A stretch of DNA of 64,000 nucleotides from Geomonas edaphica. GTDB taxonomy: Bacteria; Desulfobacterota; Desulfuromonadia; Geobacterales; Geobacteraceae. The stretch lies in the NCBI RefSeq assembly GCF_004917075.1, contig NZ_SSYB01000002.1:145765-209764 (forward strand), written 5' to 3'. The position numbers and the translations under genes were made by a program. The notes below the pieces were generated by a model. That model saw only the letters and a program-made list of their open reading frames with translations, was not told where the DNA came from and did not search any database. Every line of letters begins with the position of its first letter. Positions within the stretch are counted from its first letter, which is position 1. Shown here piece by piece: positions 38,504 through 49,417 of the stretch.

Positions 38504-39418
38504 ATGAAACTCTTACTGATCGGTGAATGCCGTGAAGGCAAGTTGTTGGAATACAGCTACGAGCTCTTCGGGTTCGCGTCGCAGGCGGGAGCCGAAACCG
38601 CAATGCTCATCGTCGGGGGGGAGGGGGCCCTTCCCGGATACGGTGGTACCGTCTACTTAGCCGATGCAGGCAAGTACGGCGAGTACAACCCGGACCTGCA
38701 CAAGCGTCTGGTGCAGGCGGTCGTCGAGCGGGAGCGGCCGGACTACGTGGTGTTCATGCACACCTCCTACGGCTGGGATCTGGCGCCGAGGGTCGCGGCC
38801 CTGTTAAAGGTGCCGCAGGTTTCCGAGGTGGTTGCGCTGGCGGAAGGGGGTGGCTTCGAGCGACCCTGCCTGAGCCAGAAGATGCGTCAGGTAGTGAAGC
38901 CCAAAGGAACGCCCGTGGTGCTCACCCTGCAGGGGGGAGCGTTTCCCGCGTTGGTGCCGGGAGGGACGCCGCAGGTGCAGCCGATCGACGCGGCGGGGGA
39001 GGGGAGACTCGAATTTCTCGGCTATGAAGCGGCGGCGCGCAAAGGGGTGGATTTGACCAAGGCCGAAGTGATCGTCAGCGTCGGTCGTGGTGTCGGCAAG
39101 AAGGAGAACATCCCGGTCATCGCCGAGCTTGCCAGGGTGCTCGGAGGTGAGGTCGGGGCGAGCCGCCCCGTCGTGGACAGCGGCTGGATGGATGCAGGGA
39201 GCCAGGTCGGGGTGACCGGGCAGACGGTGAGTCCCAAGTTGTACGTGGCGTGCGGCATCAGTGGGGCGATTCAGCATCTGGCGGGGATGAAGAAGTCGGG
39301 GTTCATCGTGGCCATCAACAAGGACAAGGAAGCCCCCATAGCCGGGGTTGCCGACGTGCTGGTGGTGGCCGACGTGATGCAGTTCGTCCCAGCGCTGACC
39401 GCGAAGCTGGCGAAGTAG
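38504..39418 (+). CDS. etfA: Electron transfer flavoprotein alpha subunit (set 1)
   Basis: This 304-residue FAD-binding subunit has the C-terminal FAD domain motifs [63 protein letters not shown] and [23 protein letters not shown]. The N-terminal part lacks the extra ferredoxin domain that the second, partial etfA at the window end appears to have. It forms a unit with etfB. A 9-bp repeat array starts 27 bp after its stop. Confidence 0.93.
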   Translation: MKLLLIGECREGKLLEYSYELFGFASQAGAETAMLIVGGEGALPGYGGTVYLADAGKYGEYNPDLHKRLVQAVVERERPDYVVFMHTSYGWDLAPRVAALLKVPQVSEVVALAEGGGFERPCLSQKMRQVVKPKGTPVVLTLQGGAFPALVPGGTPQVQPIDAAGEGRLEFLGYEAAARKGVDLTKAEVIVSVGRGVGKKENIPVIAELARVLGGEVGASRPVVDSGWMDAGSQVGVTGQTVSPKLYVACGISGAIQHLAGMKKSGFIVAINKDKEAPIAGVADVLVVADVMQFVPALTAKLAK

Positions 39419-39444
39419 CACAGCGGCCGGCGGACCCTCTAACC

Positions 39445-39543
39445 CTCGGACCAGTCGGACCAGTCGGACCAGTCGGACCAGTCGGACCACTCGGACCACT
39501 CGGACCACTCGGACCACTCGGACCACTCGGACCACTCGGACCA
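39445..39543 (+). repeat. 9-bp tandem repeat array, GTCGGACCA family (11 units)
   Basis: Eleven uninterrupted nonamers: one CTCGGACCA, four GTCGGACCA and six CTCGGACCA, then a partial GTCGGAG. Only the first base varies and it does so in blocks, which suggests recent slippage or unequal exchange. The array lies between etfA and the four-helix-bundle gene and would be read in the latter's leader. Confidence 0.97.
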
Positions 39544-39576
39544 GTCGGAGTGGCCGTAACAAGGCGGGAGGCGCTG

Positions 39577-40221
39577 ATGAACGGTTCTGACGACCTCATT
39601 CTGCCGCACGGCGGCTTTCGCCGCTTGCGCAGCTTCGTGGTGGCTTTGGCCGCCTACGACGGCACCATCATCTTTTGCGACCGTTTCATCGACAAGCGCT
39701 CGCGCACCCACGACCAGATGGTGCAGGCCGCGCGCAGCGGCGTGCAGAACATAGCCGAAGGCTCTCTCGCCTCGGGCACCTCGAAAAAAACAGAGCTTAA
39801 ACTGACCGGAGTCGCCCGCGCGAGCCTGGGAGAGTTGATCCGGGACTACGAGGACTACCTGCGCCAGAACGGTCTGCAGATTTGGGACAAGGATTCCCCA
39901 AAGGTAAGGGGGATGCGGGCAAGGCTCGCCGGACGGCTGACCAAGTCGGAGAGGTCGGACCAGTCAGACAGGTCAGACAGGTCAGACAGGTCAGACAGGT
40001 CAGACAGGTCAGACAGGTCGGAGTTTTTCGACGAACCTTTGCTGGCTGCTTTGCGAGCCCTGCGCACCAGCAGCGCGGAGGTGGGCGCCAACATCCTCCT
40101 CTGCCTGTCCCACCAGGCAAGCTTCCTGCTAAGACGCCAGATGGAGCGCCAGGAACATGATTTCGTCCAAAACGGCGGCTTCACGGAAAGACTCTACAAC
40201 TACCGCAAGGAACACCGTTGA
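39577..40221 (+). CDS. Four-helix-bundle suffix protein (S23/IVP-like) with in-frame (Ser-Asp-Arg)n insert
   Basis: This 214-residue protein resembles the four-helix-bundle / 23S-rRNA intervening-sequence-protein family with its C-terminal suffix domain. Residues 10-100 hold the conserved [30 protein letters not shown] core. Residues ~155-214 hold the suffix ([39 protein letters not shown]). Between them, residues ~126-148 are a near-perfect S-D-R tripeptide repeat encoded by a 9-bp array of the same family as the array upstream. ATG 39577 has GGGAGG before it. Related Avd-type bundles serve in diversity-generating retroelements, but no reverse transcriptase is present here. Function unknown. 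Confidence 0.85.
   Translation: MNGSDDLILPHGGFRRLRSFVVALAAYDGTIIFCDRFIDKRSRTHDQMVQAARSGVQNIAEGSLASGTSKKTELKLTGVARASLGELIRDYEDYLRQNGLQIWDKDSPKVRGMRARLAGRLTKSERSDQSDRSDRSDRSDRSDRSDRSEFFDEPLLAALRALRTSSAEVGANILLCLSHQASFLLRRQMERQEHDFVQNGGFTERLYNYRKEHR
39945..40016 (+). repeat. 9-bp tandem repeat inside the four-helix-bundle gene (8 units)
   Basis: Units from 39945: GTCGGAGAG, GTCGGACCA and then six GTCAGACAG, followed by a partial GTCGGAG. The reading frame gives Ser-Asp-Arg repeats, so unit gain or loss preserves the frame. Confidence 0.95.
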
Positions 40222-40225
40222 AACA

Positions 40226-40265
40226 AAAAAAGGCGCGGCAGCCATCGGCTGCCGCGCCTTCTCTT
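40226..40265. terminator. Bidirectional terminator between the four-helix-bundle gene and ligA
   Basis: A 14-bp perfect stem AAGGCGCGGCAGCC (40230-40243) / GGCTGCCGCGCCTT (40247-40260) with an ATC loop. There is an A-run on the left, which is a T-run for ligA, and a T-containing stretch on the right. Confidence 0.92.
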
Positions 40266-40282
40266 AACAACACCTGCGACGC

Positions 40283-42531
<2,249 letters not shown>

Positions 42532-42552
42532 ACTTCTTTAATCTGACACCTT

Positions 42553-42972
42553 GAAATAGCAAATGCACCTCTTACTTTGTTAATATAAGCCCCTATATTA
42601 ACAAGTGAGACCGGTTCATTAAGGTATGGCGCCCATCTTCGGTCATGGCATGGCCAATTTGGATGCGGAGAGCGGCCCGCTGTGGTAAAAATGACACGCA
42701 CACGTCGCCTGCCGGGAGGTACATTAGCAAATGATGGTCTTATTTCGTCTTACTGCACCCATACATTAACAAATGCACCCCTGCTTTTGCTTAAAGCAGA
42801 CCTTACATTAACAAACTGCGTCCTGCTTTTGCTTAAAGCAGGCCTTACATTAACAAACTGCGCCCTGCTTTTTCTTGAAGCTGACCACACATCAATAAAA
42901 GCGCCCCTGCTTTTCTCTAAAGCGACCTCTGCATTACCCAAATGCACGCCTTACCTTCCTTCCCGGTCGTGT
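42553..42972. repeat. Degenerate 42-bp tandem repeat array with internal hairpin
   Basis: Units begin with ACATTAACAA-like sequence at 42721, 42763, 42805, 42847, 42889 and 42931, exactly 42 bp apart. Two diverged units at 42553 and 42595 are in the same phase, and two further phases between them (42637, 42679) are unrecognisable. The best units contain CTGCTTT-TGCTT-AAAGCAG, a 7-bp stem-loop (for example 42781-42799). There are no unique spacers, so it is not a CRISPR. Both strands stay open because 42 is a multiple of three. It fills most of the ligA-helicase gap. Confidence 0.9.
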
Positions 42973-43078
42973 GCAGCGGGTTAAGCATGAGGTGGTGGAG
43001 GAAACGCGATACCGCCTTGCATTGCCCTGCCGCATCTGGTAACAATACGGCGGCTTTTTTCATCTCGCAGAGGATTAC

Positions 43079-45115
43079 ATGCTCGACCTTTCACGTCTAA
43101 ATCCCGAACAGCTTGCCGCGGTAAAGCAAACCGAAGGCGCACTCCTGGTGCTTGCCGGTGCCGGTTCCGGTAAGACAGGCGTCATCACATATCGCATCGC
43201 GCACCTTATCCTGAACCTGAAGGTGCCGGCAGACCGCATCCTCGCCGTTACCTTCACCAACAAGGCTGCCAAGGAAATGAAGGAGCGCGTGGAGCATCTC
43301 GTGGGGCGTCGTGATTCGAAGGGGATCGTCCTCTCGACCTTCCACTCCCTGGGGGTGCGCGTGCTCAAGCGAGACATCGAACGCTTGGGGTACAAGAAGA
43401 ACTTCTCCATCTACTCCACCTCCGATCAGGTGGGGCTCGTGCGTCAGATCGTTCGCGAGGTGAACACGGACAGCAAAAAGTACGATCCCGAAAGCATCAT
43501 CTGGCGCATCTCCGGAGCGAAGAACAAGCTGATCCCTCCCGACCGCTTCACGCCGAACCCGCTGGACGACGTGGACATGATGGCCGCCCTGGTCTATCCC
43601 CGCTACCAGTCCGCGCTGAAGGCGTTCAACGCCATCGACTTTGACGATATCATCATGCTCACCGCCGAGCTTTTACAGCACCACCCGCCTGTGTTGAAGC
43701 ACTGGCAGGAGCGCTTCAGCTACCTCATGGTGGACGAGTACCAGGACACGAACTCCTCCCAGTACCTCCTGGTGAACCTCCTGGCCGCAGGCAGCGGCAA
43801 CCTCTGCGTTGTCGGAGATGACGACCAGTCCATCTACGGCTGGCGCGGCGCCGACGTCGGGAACATCCTCGACTTCGAGAAGGACTTCAAGGGGTGTCGC
43901 ACCATAAAGCTGGAGCAGAACTACCGCTCCACCGGCAACATCCTCGATGCCGCCAACAGCGTGATCGGCAACAACAAGATAAGAAAGGCGAAGCGCCTCT
44001 GGACCGCCTCGGGGCAGGGGCCGCTCATCGACCTCTGCATCGTGCAGGATGACGAGGAGGAGGCGACCAGCGTGGTCGAGCGCATCCAACTGGAGCGCTT
44101 CAAGAAGGACGTCCCGTACAGCGACTTCGCCATCCTGTACCGCACCAACGCGCAGAGCCGCGCCTTCGAGGAGCAACTCCGTTTCGAGGACATTCCCTAC
44201 GTCCTCGTGGGGGGCACCCAGTTCTTCGAGCGGAAGGAGGTCAAGGACTCCCTTTCCTACCTGAAGGTGATCGCGAACCCCCTGGACGAGGTGGCCCTTC
44301 TGCGCATCGTCAATTTCCCGCGGCGCGGCATCGGCGACAGCACGGTGATCCGCATCAACCAGTGGTCGCTAGAAAAGGAGATCCCGCTGTTCGAGGCGTT
44401 CAGCCGCGTCGCCGAGATCGAGGGGATCGCCGACAACATAAGGGACAAGGTGCTCGCCTTCCACCATACCCTTCTCGACGCGGCCGAGGCGTTCAAGGAG
44501 GAGGGGGGGCTTGCCGAGAGAGGGAAGTTACTCTTCGAGAAGCTGAAGATAGAGGAGGAGATCTTCCGCACCATCGACGATCAGAAGACCGCACGCCGGA
44601 AGGTTGAGAACGTCGAGCAGATCATCAACTCCATGGCTGCGTACGAGGAGCGGGTGCCACAGGCGACCCTCGGGGGCTTCATCGAGAAGGTCTCCCTCAT
44701 GGACGAGGACCGTTTCTCCGGCAAGGACAAGAAGGATCACGGCAAGGACGCGGTGACCCTTATGTCGTTGCACTCAAGCAAGGGGCTCGAGTTCCCCTTC
44801 GTGTTCCTGGTCGGGATGGAGGACGAGATCCTGCCGCACAAGCGTGCCATCTACGAGGACGACAGCATCGACGAGGAGCGCCGCCTGTGCTACGTCGGCA
44901 TCACGCGGGCGAGGCAGCAGCTTGTAATGACGCGGACGCTGTACCGGAAGAGGTACGGGAAGCTCGAGGAACGGGTCCCCTCCAGGTTTCTGGAGGAGAT
45001 CCCGTCGAACGTCCTGAACGTGCAGCAAAGCGGGGTGGCGCGCGAGGTCACGCCGGAAGAGGCGGAAAAGAGCGCTGGAGATTTTTTCGCCAAGATGAAG
45101 GCGATGATGGGATAG
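43079..45115 (+). CDS. ATP-dependent DNA helicase, Rep/UvrD family (SF1A)
   Basis: This 678-residue 3'-5' helicase has motif Q/N-terminus LNPEQLAAVKQTEGALLVLAGAGSGKT (Walker A, 26-33), Ia AVTFTNKAAKEMKERV, II MVDEYQDTN, III GDDDQSIYGWRGAD, IV LEQNYRSTGNILDAAN, V VTLMSLHSSKGLEFPFVFLVGMEDEILPH and VI EERRLCYVGITRARQQL. It is closer to Rep than to UvrD by the shape of its N-terminus and length. It acts in replication restart or repair. ATG 43079 has AGAGGAT upstream. It is divergent from ligA. Confidence 0.93.
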   Translation: MLDLSRLNPEQLAAVKQTEGALLVLAGAGSGKTGVITYRIAHLILNLKVPADRILAVTFTNKAAKEMKERVEHLVGRRDSKGIVLSTFHSLGVRVLKRDIERLGYKKNFSIYSTSDQVGLVRQIVREVNTDSKKYDPESIIWRISGAKNKLIPPDRFTPNPLDDVDMMAALVYPRYQSALKAFNAIDFDDIIMLTAELLQHHPPVLKHWQERFSYLMVDEYQDTNSSQYLLVNLLAAGSGNLCVVGDDDQSIYGWRGADVGNILDFEKDFKGCRTIKLEQNYRSTGNILDAANSVIGNNKIRKAKRLWTASGQGPLIDLCIVQDDEEEATSVVERIQLERFKKDVPYSDFAILYRTNAQSRAFEEQLRFEDIPYVLVGGTQFFERKEVKDSLSYLKVIANPLDEVALLRIVNFPRRGIGDSTVIRINQWSLEKEIPLFEAFSRVAEIEGIADNIRDKVLAFHHTLLDAAEAFKEEGGLAERGKLLFEKLKIEEEIFRTIDDQKTARRKVENVEQIINSMAAYEERVPQATLGGFIEKVSLMDEDRFSGKDKKDHGKDAVTLMSLHSSKGLEFPFVFLVGMEDEILPHKRAIYEDDSIDEERRLCYVGITRARQQLVMTRTLYRKRYGKLEERVPSRFLEEIPSNVLNVQQSGVAREVTPEEAEKSAGDFFAKMKAMMG

Positions 45116-45163
45116 GGGCAAGGGGGGCAGCCGAGGTCGCCCCTCATACAGGCCGGCAACTGA

Positions 45164-45213
45164 GCTAAATCCCCCCCGTCCCCCCTTCGCAAAGGGGGGA
45201 GCGTAAGGTCAAC
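45164..45213 (+). repeat. C/G-rich inverted repeat, copy 2
   Basis: AAATCCCCCCCGTCCCCCC, then TTCGCAAAGGGGGGAGC and AGGTCA, matching the element at 27497-27545 in opposite orientation. It lies between the helicase and peroxiredoxin genes, which converge. It could also act as a transcript end. Confidence 0.7.
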
Positions 45214-45235
45214 TGCGACGCCTGGTAGAGAGCCG

Positions 45236-45865
45236 CTAAGGTTTGCCGAGGGTCTTTTGTCCGGGTTTCCAGCCGAGCGGGCAGAGCGAGCCGGTCTGCA
45301 GCGCCTCGAGAACGCGCATGGTCTCCTCGATGCTTCTCCCCACGTCGAGGTTGTGCACGACCTGGTACTGGAGCACCCCTTCCGGGTCGATGATGTACAG
45401 CGCGCGCAGGGCGACGCCGTCCTTCTCGTCGAGGCAGCCGTACTTCTGGGCGACTTCCTTCTTGATGTCTGAGAGCAGGGGATAGCGCAGGTTACCCAGG
45501 TCGCCGCGCTGGACCCAGGCGAGGTGGGAGTACTTGCTGTCCGTGGAAGCGCCCAGCACGACGGTGTTCAACTGCTCGAAGCCGGCGAGCGCGTCGTTGA
45601 ACCCCTTGATCTCTGTCGGGCAGACAAAGGTGAAGTCCATCGGGTAGAAGAAGAGGACGACCCATTTGCCTCGGAACTCGTCGAGGGAGACCTGCCGGAA
45701 CTCCTTGCCCTGCGTGGTGCTGACCCAGGCGTCGAGCTTGAAGCCGGGGGCCGGATCACCTACCTTGGCGGTCTGCTGGAGGTCATCCGCGCCTATCGCA
45801 GAAGGAGCGGATACGAAGAGGGAGAGGGCCAGTGCGGCTAACAACGTAACGGTGGAAAGTTTCAT
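45236..45865 (-). CDS. Exported 2-Cys peroxiredoxin (AhpC/TSA family)
   Basis: This 209-residue protein has a Sec signal peptide (KLSTVTLLAALALSLFVSAPSAIGA, 1-~26). The AhpC/Prx1 core follows: peroxidatic Cys82 in YPMDFTFVCPTE, Arg in the active site, and the probable resolving Cys near 195 in GSLCPLGWKPG. It should reduce peroxides in the periplasm with an unknown thiol donor. Most Prx1 proteins are cytoplasmic, so the signal peptide is notable. It converges with the helicase gene. Confidence 0.9.
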   Translation of the reverse strand: MKLSTVTLLAALALSLFVSAPSAIGADDLQQTAKVGDPAPGFKLDAWVSTTQGKEFRQVSLDEFRGKWVVLFFYPMDFTFVCPTEIKGFNDALAGFEQLNTVVLGASTDSKYSHLAWVQRGDLGNLRYPLLSDIKKEVAQKYGCLDEKDGVALRALYIIDPEGVLQYQVVHNLDVGRSIEETMRVLEALQTGSLCPLGWKPGQKTLGKP

Positions 45866-46031
45866 CTGTCGCTCCTGTGCCTGACGCTATCTGCTTTACT
45901 GTTTACGTTTTCCGGTATAATTCAACGACGATACATCATACCCTAGCTCTGTATGAGCAACCAACAAAAACTTTTCACCCAGTGCTTAGTATGGTATTGG
46001 TGTGGCAAACCAAACACAAAGGAGCATCATA

Positions 46032-46547
46032 ATGACTGAAGAAAAAAATCCCGTGGTCATCATGGAAACCTCGATGGGTACCGTTAAGATCGAACTCTTC
46101 AAAGATAAGGCCCCCATCTCCGTTCGTAACTTCCTCTCCTATGTCAAAGACGCATACTACGACGGCACCGTTTTCCACCGCGTCATCAAGAACTTCATGG
46201 TGCAGGGTGGCGGCCTGGACGAGAGCATGCAGCCGAAGAAGACCAAGTTCGCCATCAAGAACGAGGCGACCAACGGTCTTAAGAACGTGCGCGGTACCCT
46301 CGCCATGGCCCGTACCTCGGTCGTCGACTCCGCTACCTCGCAGTTCTTCATCAACGTGGTGGACAACGCGTTCCTGGACCACGCCGGCAAGACCCCGGAC
46401 CGTTTCGGTTACGCCGTCTTCGGGCAGGTGATCGAAGGGATGGAAGTTATGGACGCGATCCGCGACGTTAAGACCACCACGAAGTCCGGTCATCAGGACG
46501 TTCCGGTAGAACCTGTCGTCATCAATTCGGTGCGTTTGGCCGAGTAG
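46032..46547 (+). CDS. Cyclophilin-type peptidyl-prolyl isomerase
   Basis: This 171-residue cytoplasmic PPIase matches bacterial PpiA/PpiB. It has [28 protein letters not shown] (active-site Phe/His/Arg region), [16 protein letters not shown] and [19 protein letters not shown]. There is no signal peptide. ATG 46032 has AAAGGAGC upstream; an in-frame ATG at 46002 lacks one. A terminator follows. It accelerates proline isomerisation in folding proteins. Confidence 0.93.
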   Translation: MTEEKNPVVIMETSMGTVKIELFKDKAPISVRNFLSYVKDAYYDGTVFHRVIKNFMVQGGGLDESMQPKKTKFAIKNEATNGLKNVRGTLAMARTSVVDSATSQFFINVVDNAFLDHAGKTPDRFGYAVFGQVIEGMEVMDAIRDVKTTTKSGHQDVPVEPVVINSVRLAE

Positions 46548-46560
46548 GAAAAGATAGAGA

Positions 46561-46588
46561 AGCCGCCCCGGCAGGGGCGGTGGTTTTT
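46561..46588 (+). terminator. Rho-independent terminator after the cyclophilin gene
   Basis: CCGCCCC (46563-46569) / GGGGCGG (46574-46580) with a GGCA loop, followed by TGGTTTTTG. Confidence 0.8.
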
Positions 46589-46617
46589 GATGAGCGGCTG
46601 GCGGATACGTCAGCCGC

Positions 46618-47127
46618 TCATTGCGTTTGAAGGGTAAAGCGGGACGTGATGTCGGAGATGGCGGCACCGCTCGCATTGCGGGCCGAGAAGGCGTCGAGGG
46701 TGAAGGATTCCGCTGTCGGGATGGTCCCGGCTGCCGCGGTGCAGGTAAGGGTGACCAGGGGGCCGACGGTCATGCCGACGGGATTGACGATGTTGACGGA
46801 GAGCACGGGCCCGGAGGACGTCGAGGAAGGGGTCACCACGGCGGCGCCGACGTAGCTCCCTCCGATGGCCGGGGCCACGACCCCGTCCGTGACGGCACCG
46901 CCGGCATCGGTCGGCACCGAGACCCCGGCGGGAAGGCGCAAGGTGAACTGGGCGGCGTAGAGTACGGCATCGGCGACCGGTCCCTGCGTGGTGACGAGGA
47001 CATGCACCGTCCCGCTAGCCGGTTCCGGGATGTGCACGTTGCCGTCGTTGCCGGAAATTTGATCCGACCCGGAGCCACCACATGCTGCGATTAACAGGCA
47101 CATCAGCATCACCGCAAGCAATTTCAT
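46618..47127 (-). CDS. Lipoprotein of unknown function, cohesin-like beta domain
   Basis: This 169-residue protein has a lipoprotein signal (MKLLAVMLMCLLIAAC, lipobox IAAC with Cys16). The mature part is beta-rich (VHVLVTTQGPVADAVLYAAQFTLRLPAGVSVP; GPLVTLTCTAAAGTIPTAESFTLDAFSARNASG). The pattern resembles cohesin-type modules that sit on extracellular proteins, but this is a shape-based guess. GGAGG lies just before ATG 47125-47127. It converges with the cyclophilin gene and is divergent from metK. Confidence 0.65.
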   Translation of the reverse strand: MKLLAVMLMCLLIAACGGSGSDQISGNDGNVHIPEPASGTVHVLVTTQGPVADAVLYAAQFTLRLPAGVSVPTDAGGAVTDGVVAPAIGGSYVGAAVVTPSSTSSGPVLSVNIVNPVGMTVGPLVTLTCTAAAGTIPTAESFTLDAFSARNASGAAISDITSRFTLQTQ

Positions 47128-47310
47128 AATTCCTCCCTCAAAGCCTTTCCAGTTCAACTCTTTGCGCTCAAGGTGCAATGCCCCCCGTACTGTTTCGCAA
47201 CGCTAGAAGATTGTAACGGAAGTTTTATTGGTATCAACTAATGTTTGAGTGGTAGGTGAGTCGGCAGCAGTACCCCGGTAAAATGTGTTGAAATTTGCTG
47301 TACTTAATCG

Positions 47311-47339
47311 TTGACAAAGGAAAATGGCGCCTATACAAT
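47311..47339 (+). promoter_or_regulatory. Sigma-70 promoter of metK
   Basis: A perfect TTGACA (47311-47316), a 17-bp spacer and TACAAT (47334-47339), ~52 bp before the metK start. The predicted leader is only ~45 nt, and I could not recognise a SAM riboswitch in it. The rest of the 47128-47391 gap shows nothing further. Confidence 0.75.
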
Positions 47340-47391
47340 TCGTCAGCTTTGCCTATACCTAGCTGCACACTTTTTCTGGGGGTCTCACCTT

Positions 47392-48561
47392 ATGGAAATG
47401 AAGGACTTCATCTTTACCTCTGAATCTGTCTCTGAAGGGCATCCGGACAAGGTTGCCGACCAGATATCCGACGCCATCCTCGACGCCATCCTGACTCAGG
47501 ACCCCAAGGCGCGTGTTGCGTGTGAGACGCTGGTCACCACCGGTATGGCCGTGATCGCCGGCGAGATCACCACCAACGCCGTCATCGACTATCCGAAGAT
47601 CGCGCGTGAAACGATCCGCGAAATCGGCTACCACGATTCCGCCATGGGCTTTGACTGGGAAACCTGCGCGGTGCTGACCTCTATAGATAAGCAGTCCCCG
47701 GACATCGCCCAGGGCGTCACCGAAGGGGAGGGGATGTTCAAGGAGCAGGGCGCGGGCGACCAGGGCCTCATGTTCGGCTTCGCCTGCAACGAGACCCCGG
47801 AACTGATGCCGATGTCGATCCTGCTGGCCCACAAGCTCGTGGCCAGGCTCGCCGACGTCAGGAAGGCCGGCGTGCTCGACTTCCTTCGTCCGGACTCCAA
47901 GTCCCAGGTTTCCATTCAGTACATCGACGACAAGCCGGTGCACGTGGACACCGTCGTCATCTCGTCGCAGCACACCCCCGAGGTGTCCTACGAGATGATC
48001 AAGGAAGGGATCATCGAGGAAGTCGTCAAGAAGATCATCCCGGCCCACCTGATGGACGCGAACACCAAGTTCCTCATCAACCCGACCGGTCGTTTCGTCA
48101 TCGGCGGACCGATGGGTGACTGCGGTCTCACCGGTCGCAAGATCATCGTCGACAGCTACGGCGGGCACGGTGCCCACGGCGGCGGTGCCTTCTCCGGCAA
48201 GGACCCCTCCAAGGTTGACCGTTCCGCGGCCTACATGGGGCGTTATGTCGCCAAGAACCTGGTCGCCTCCGGCATCTGCGAGCGTTGCGAAGTGCAGGTA
48301 GCCTACGCCATCGGCGTCGCCGAGCCGGTCTCCGTCATGGTTGACTGCAACGGCACCGGCAAGATCCCGAGCAAGCGCATCTCCGAGATCGTGCGCGAGG
48401 TGTTTGACCTGCGTCCGCGCGCCATCATCGAGCAGCTCGACCTTTTGCGTCCGATCTACAAGAAGACCGCCGCCTACGGCCACTTCGGCCGCGAGCTTCC
48501 CGAGTTCACCTGGGAGCGCACCGACAAGGCCGCGATCATCAGGGAGAAGGCGGGGCTCTAA
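47392..48561 (+). CDS. metK: S-adenosylmethionine synthetase
   Basis: This 389-residue enzyme makes SAM from methionine and ATP. It has the family motifs [36 protein letters not shown] and [24 protein letters not shown] chose ATG 47392, with GGGGGT upstream; ATG 47398 two codons on is an alternative. A strong promoter lies just upstream and a long terminator follows. Together with ahcY and the SahR-like regulator in this window it forms the SAM/SAH part of the methyl cycle. Confidence 0.96.
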   Translation: MEMKDFIFTSESVSEGHPDKVADQISDAILDAILTQDPKARVACETLVTTGMAVIAGEITTNAVIDYPKIARETIREIGYHDSAMGFDWETCAVLTSIDKQSPDIAQGVTEGEGMFKEQGAGDQGLMFGFACNETPELMPMSILLAHKLVARLADVRKAGVLDFLRPDSKSQVSIQYIDDKPVHVDTVVISSQHTPEVSYEMIKEGIIEEVVKKIIPAHLMDANTKFLINPTGRFVIGGPMGDCGLTGRKIIVDSYGGHGAHGGGAFSGKDPSKVDRSAAYMGRYVAKNLVASGICERCEVQVAYAIGVAEPVSVMVDCNGTGKIPSKRISEIVREVFDLRPRAIIEQLDLLRPIYKKTAAYGHFGRELPEFTWERTDKAAIIREKAGL

Positions 48562-48566
48562 CACCC

Positions 48567-48587
48567 GTTCAACGTTCAACGTTCCAC
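48567..48587 (+). repeat. 7-bp tandem repeat, GTTCNAC family, after metK
   Basis: GTTCAAC, GTTCAAC and GTTCCAC, followed by GTTAAAA, starting five bases past the metK stop. The same family lies at 48684-48704 (inverted) and 54412-54446. Confidence 0.7.
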
Positions 48588-48590
48588 GTT

Positions 48591-48632
48591 AAAACAAAAG
48601 GCCTTCCGGTATTTCGGAGGGCCTTTTGTTTT
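48591..48632. terminator. Bidirectional terminator after metK
   Basis: A long stem AAAACAAAAGGCC / GGCCTTTTGTTTT, extended by an inner CCTTCCG/CGGAGGG arm. It serves metK on the plus strand and the response-regulator gene on the minus strand. Confidence 0.9.
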
Positions 48633-48683
48633 GCCAATGTGGCAGTAGCGATATCGTTGCGGTATGTCGGACAAGCTCGGCGA

Positions 48684-48704
48684 ACGTTGAACGCTGAACG
48701 TTGA
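48684..48704 (-). repeat. 7-bp tandem repeat, GTTCNAC family, after the response-regulator gene
   Basis: On the minus strand GTTCAAC, GTTCAGC and GTTCAAC follow the response-regulator stop closely (about 7 bases). It mirrors the array after metK across the shared terminator. Confidence 0.65.
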
Positions 48705-48711
48705 ACCGCCG

Positions 48712-49416
48712 TTAAGGTTTTTTGCTGAACCTGTACCCCACGCCGCGTACGGTCTGGAAAAAGACCGGGCGGGAGGGCTCGGGCTCGAAGTACTTCCTGA
48801 GCCGCACGATGAAGTTGTCCAGCGTGCGCGTCTCGGCATCGGTGGCATACCCCCACACGCTCTCCAGAATCTCCCCACGCGGAATCGCCTCTCCTTCGCG
48901 GTGGAAGAAAAGCGACAGCATGCGCACCTCGAGGTCGGTCAGGTCGATCTCTCCCTGCCGCGTCCTCGCCCGATAGGAGAGCAGAAAGACCTCGTTGTCG
49001 CCGAAGCTGTACCCTTCCTCGACCGGCTCGGGACGGTACCACGCGCTGCGCCGGAGCATACCGGAAACCCTGAGCAGAAACTCCTTCAGGTTGAACGGCT
49101 TGATTAGATAGTCGTCGGCCCCGGCGGCAAGTCCGGAGATGCGGTCGCTCTCGGCGGAGCGCGCCGTCAGCATCAGAACCGGGACGCGCGAGTCGAGCCC
49201 CCGTATCTTCTCGCAGACCTCGAACCCTCCGATCCCGGGGAGCATGACGTCCAGGATGATCAGGTCGAACTTCTCCATCCGTACCTTCTCCAGTGCCTCC
49301 TCGCCGCTCTCCACGTGGCTCACCAGGTACCCTTCCTGTTCCAGGTTGAAGGTGATGCCGCGCGCAAGGTGCATCTCGTCCTCGACTAGCAGTATGTGCG
49401 GTTTCTCGCCGGACAT
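48712..49416 (-). CDS. OmpR/PhoB-type response regulator
   Basis: This 234-residue regulator has a receiver domain (1-~120) with phosphoacceptor Asp56 (LIILDVMLPG), acidic pair near 12-13 (LVEDE) and Lys in YLIKPFN. The C-terminal winged helix (~135-232) has ESVWGYATDAETRTLDNFIVRLRKYFEPEP and the ending VRGVGYRF typical of OmpR/PhoB. It starts one base past the stop of the sensor kinase gene upstream, so the pair forms one operon. Target genes are unknown. Confidence 0.93.
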   Translation of the reverse strand: MSGEKPHILLVEDEMHLARGITFNLEQEGYLVSHVESGEEALEKVRMEKFDLIILDVMLPGIGGFEVCEKIRGLDSRVPVLMLTARSAESDRISGLAAGADDYLIKPFNLKEFLLRVSGMLRRSAWYRPEPVEEGYSFGDNEVFLLSYRARTRQGEIDLTDLEVRMLSLFFHREGEAIPRGEILESVWGYATDAETRTLDNFIVRLRKYFEPEPSRPVFFQTVRGVGYRFSKKP

Positions 49417-49417
49417 C

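Noticed and set aside
39250..39576. Gly-Pro-Val/Gly-Pro-Leu collagen-like extension in front of the four-helix-bundle protein
   Set aside because: It is only the translation of the 9-bp array and the etfA tail in another frame. A proper ribosome site and ATG lie at 39567-39579.
39577..40221. Diversity-generating retroelement accessory (Avd) gene
   Set aside because: No reverse transcriptase, template repeat or variable repeat is found nearby. Only fold-level similarity remains.
42721..42972. CRISPR array
   Set aside because: Units are contiguous and wholly repeated with no unique spacers, and there are no cas genes.
42682..42984. 100-aa repetitive protein read from the 42-bp array
   Set aside because: Not listed as a gene because the opposite strand is equally open, no ribosome site is seen, and unit differences follow no codon pattern. 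Kept as an open question in the findings.
47128..47391. SAM riboswitch before metK
   Set aside because: The leader after the predicted start is ~50 nt and shows no SAM-I or SAM-II core that I can recognise.
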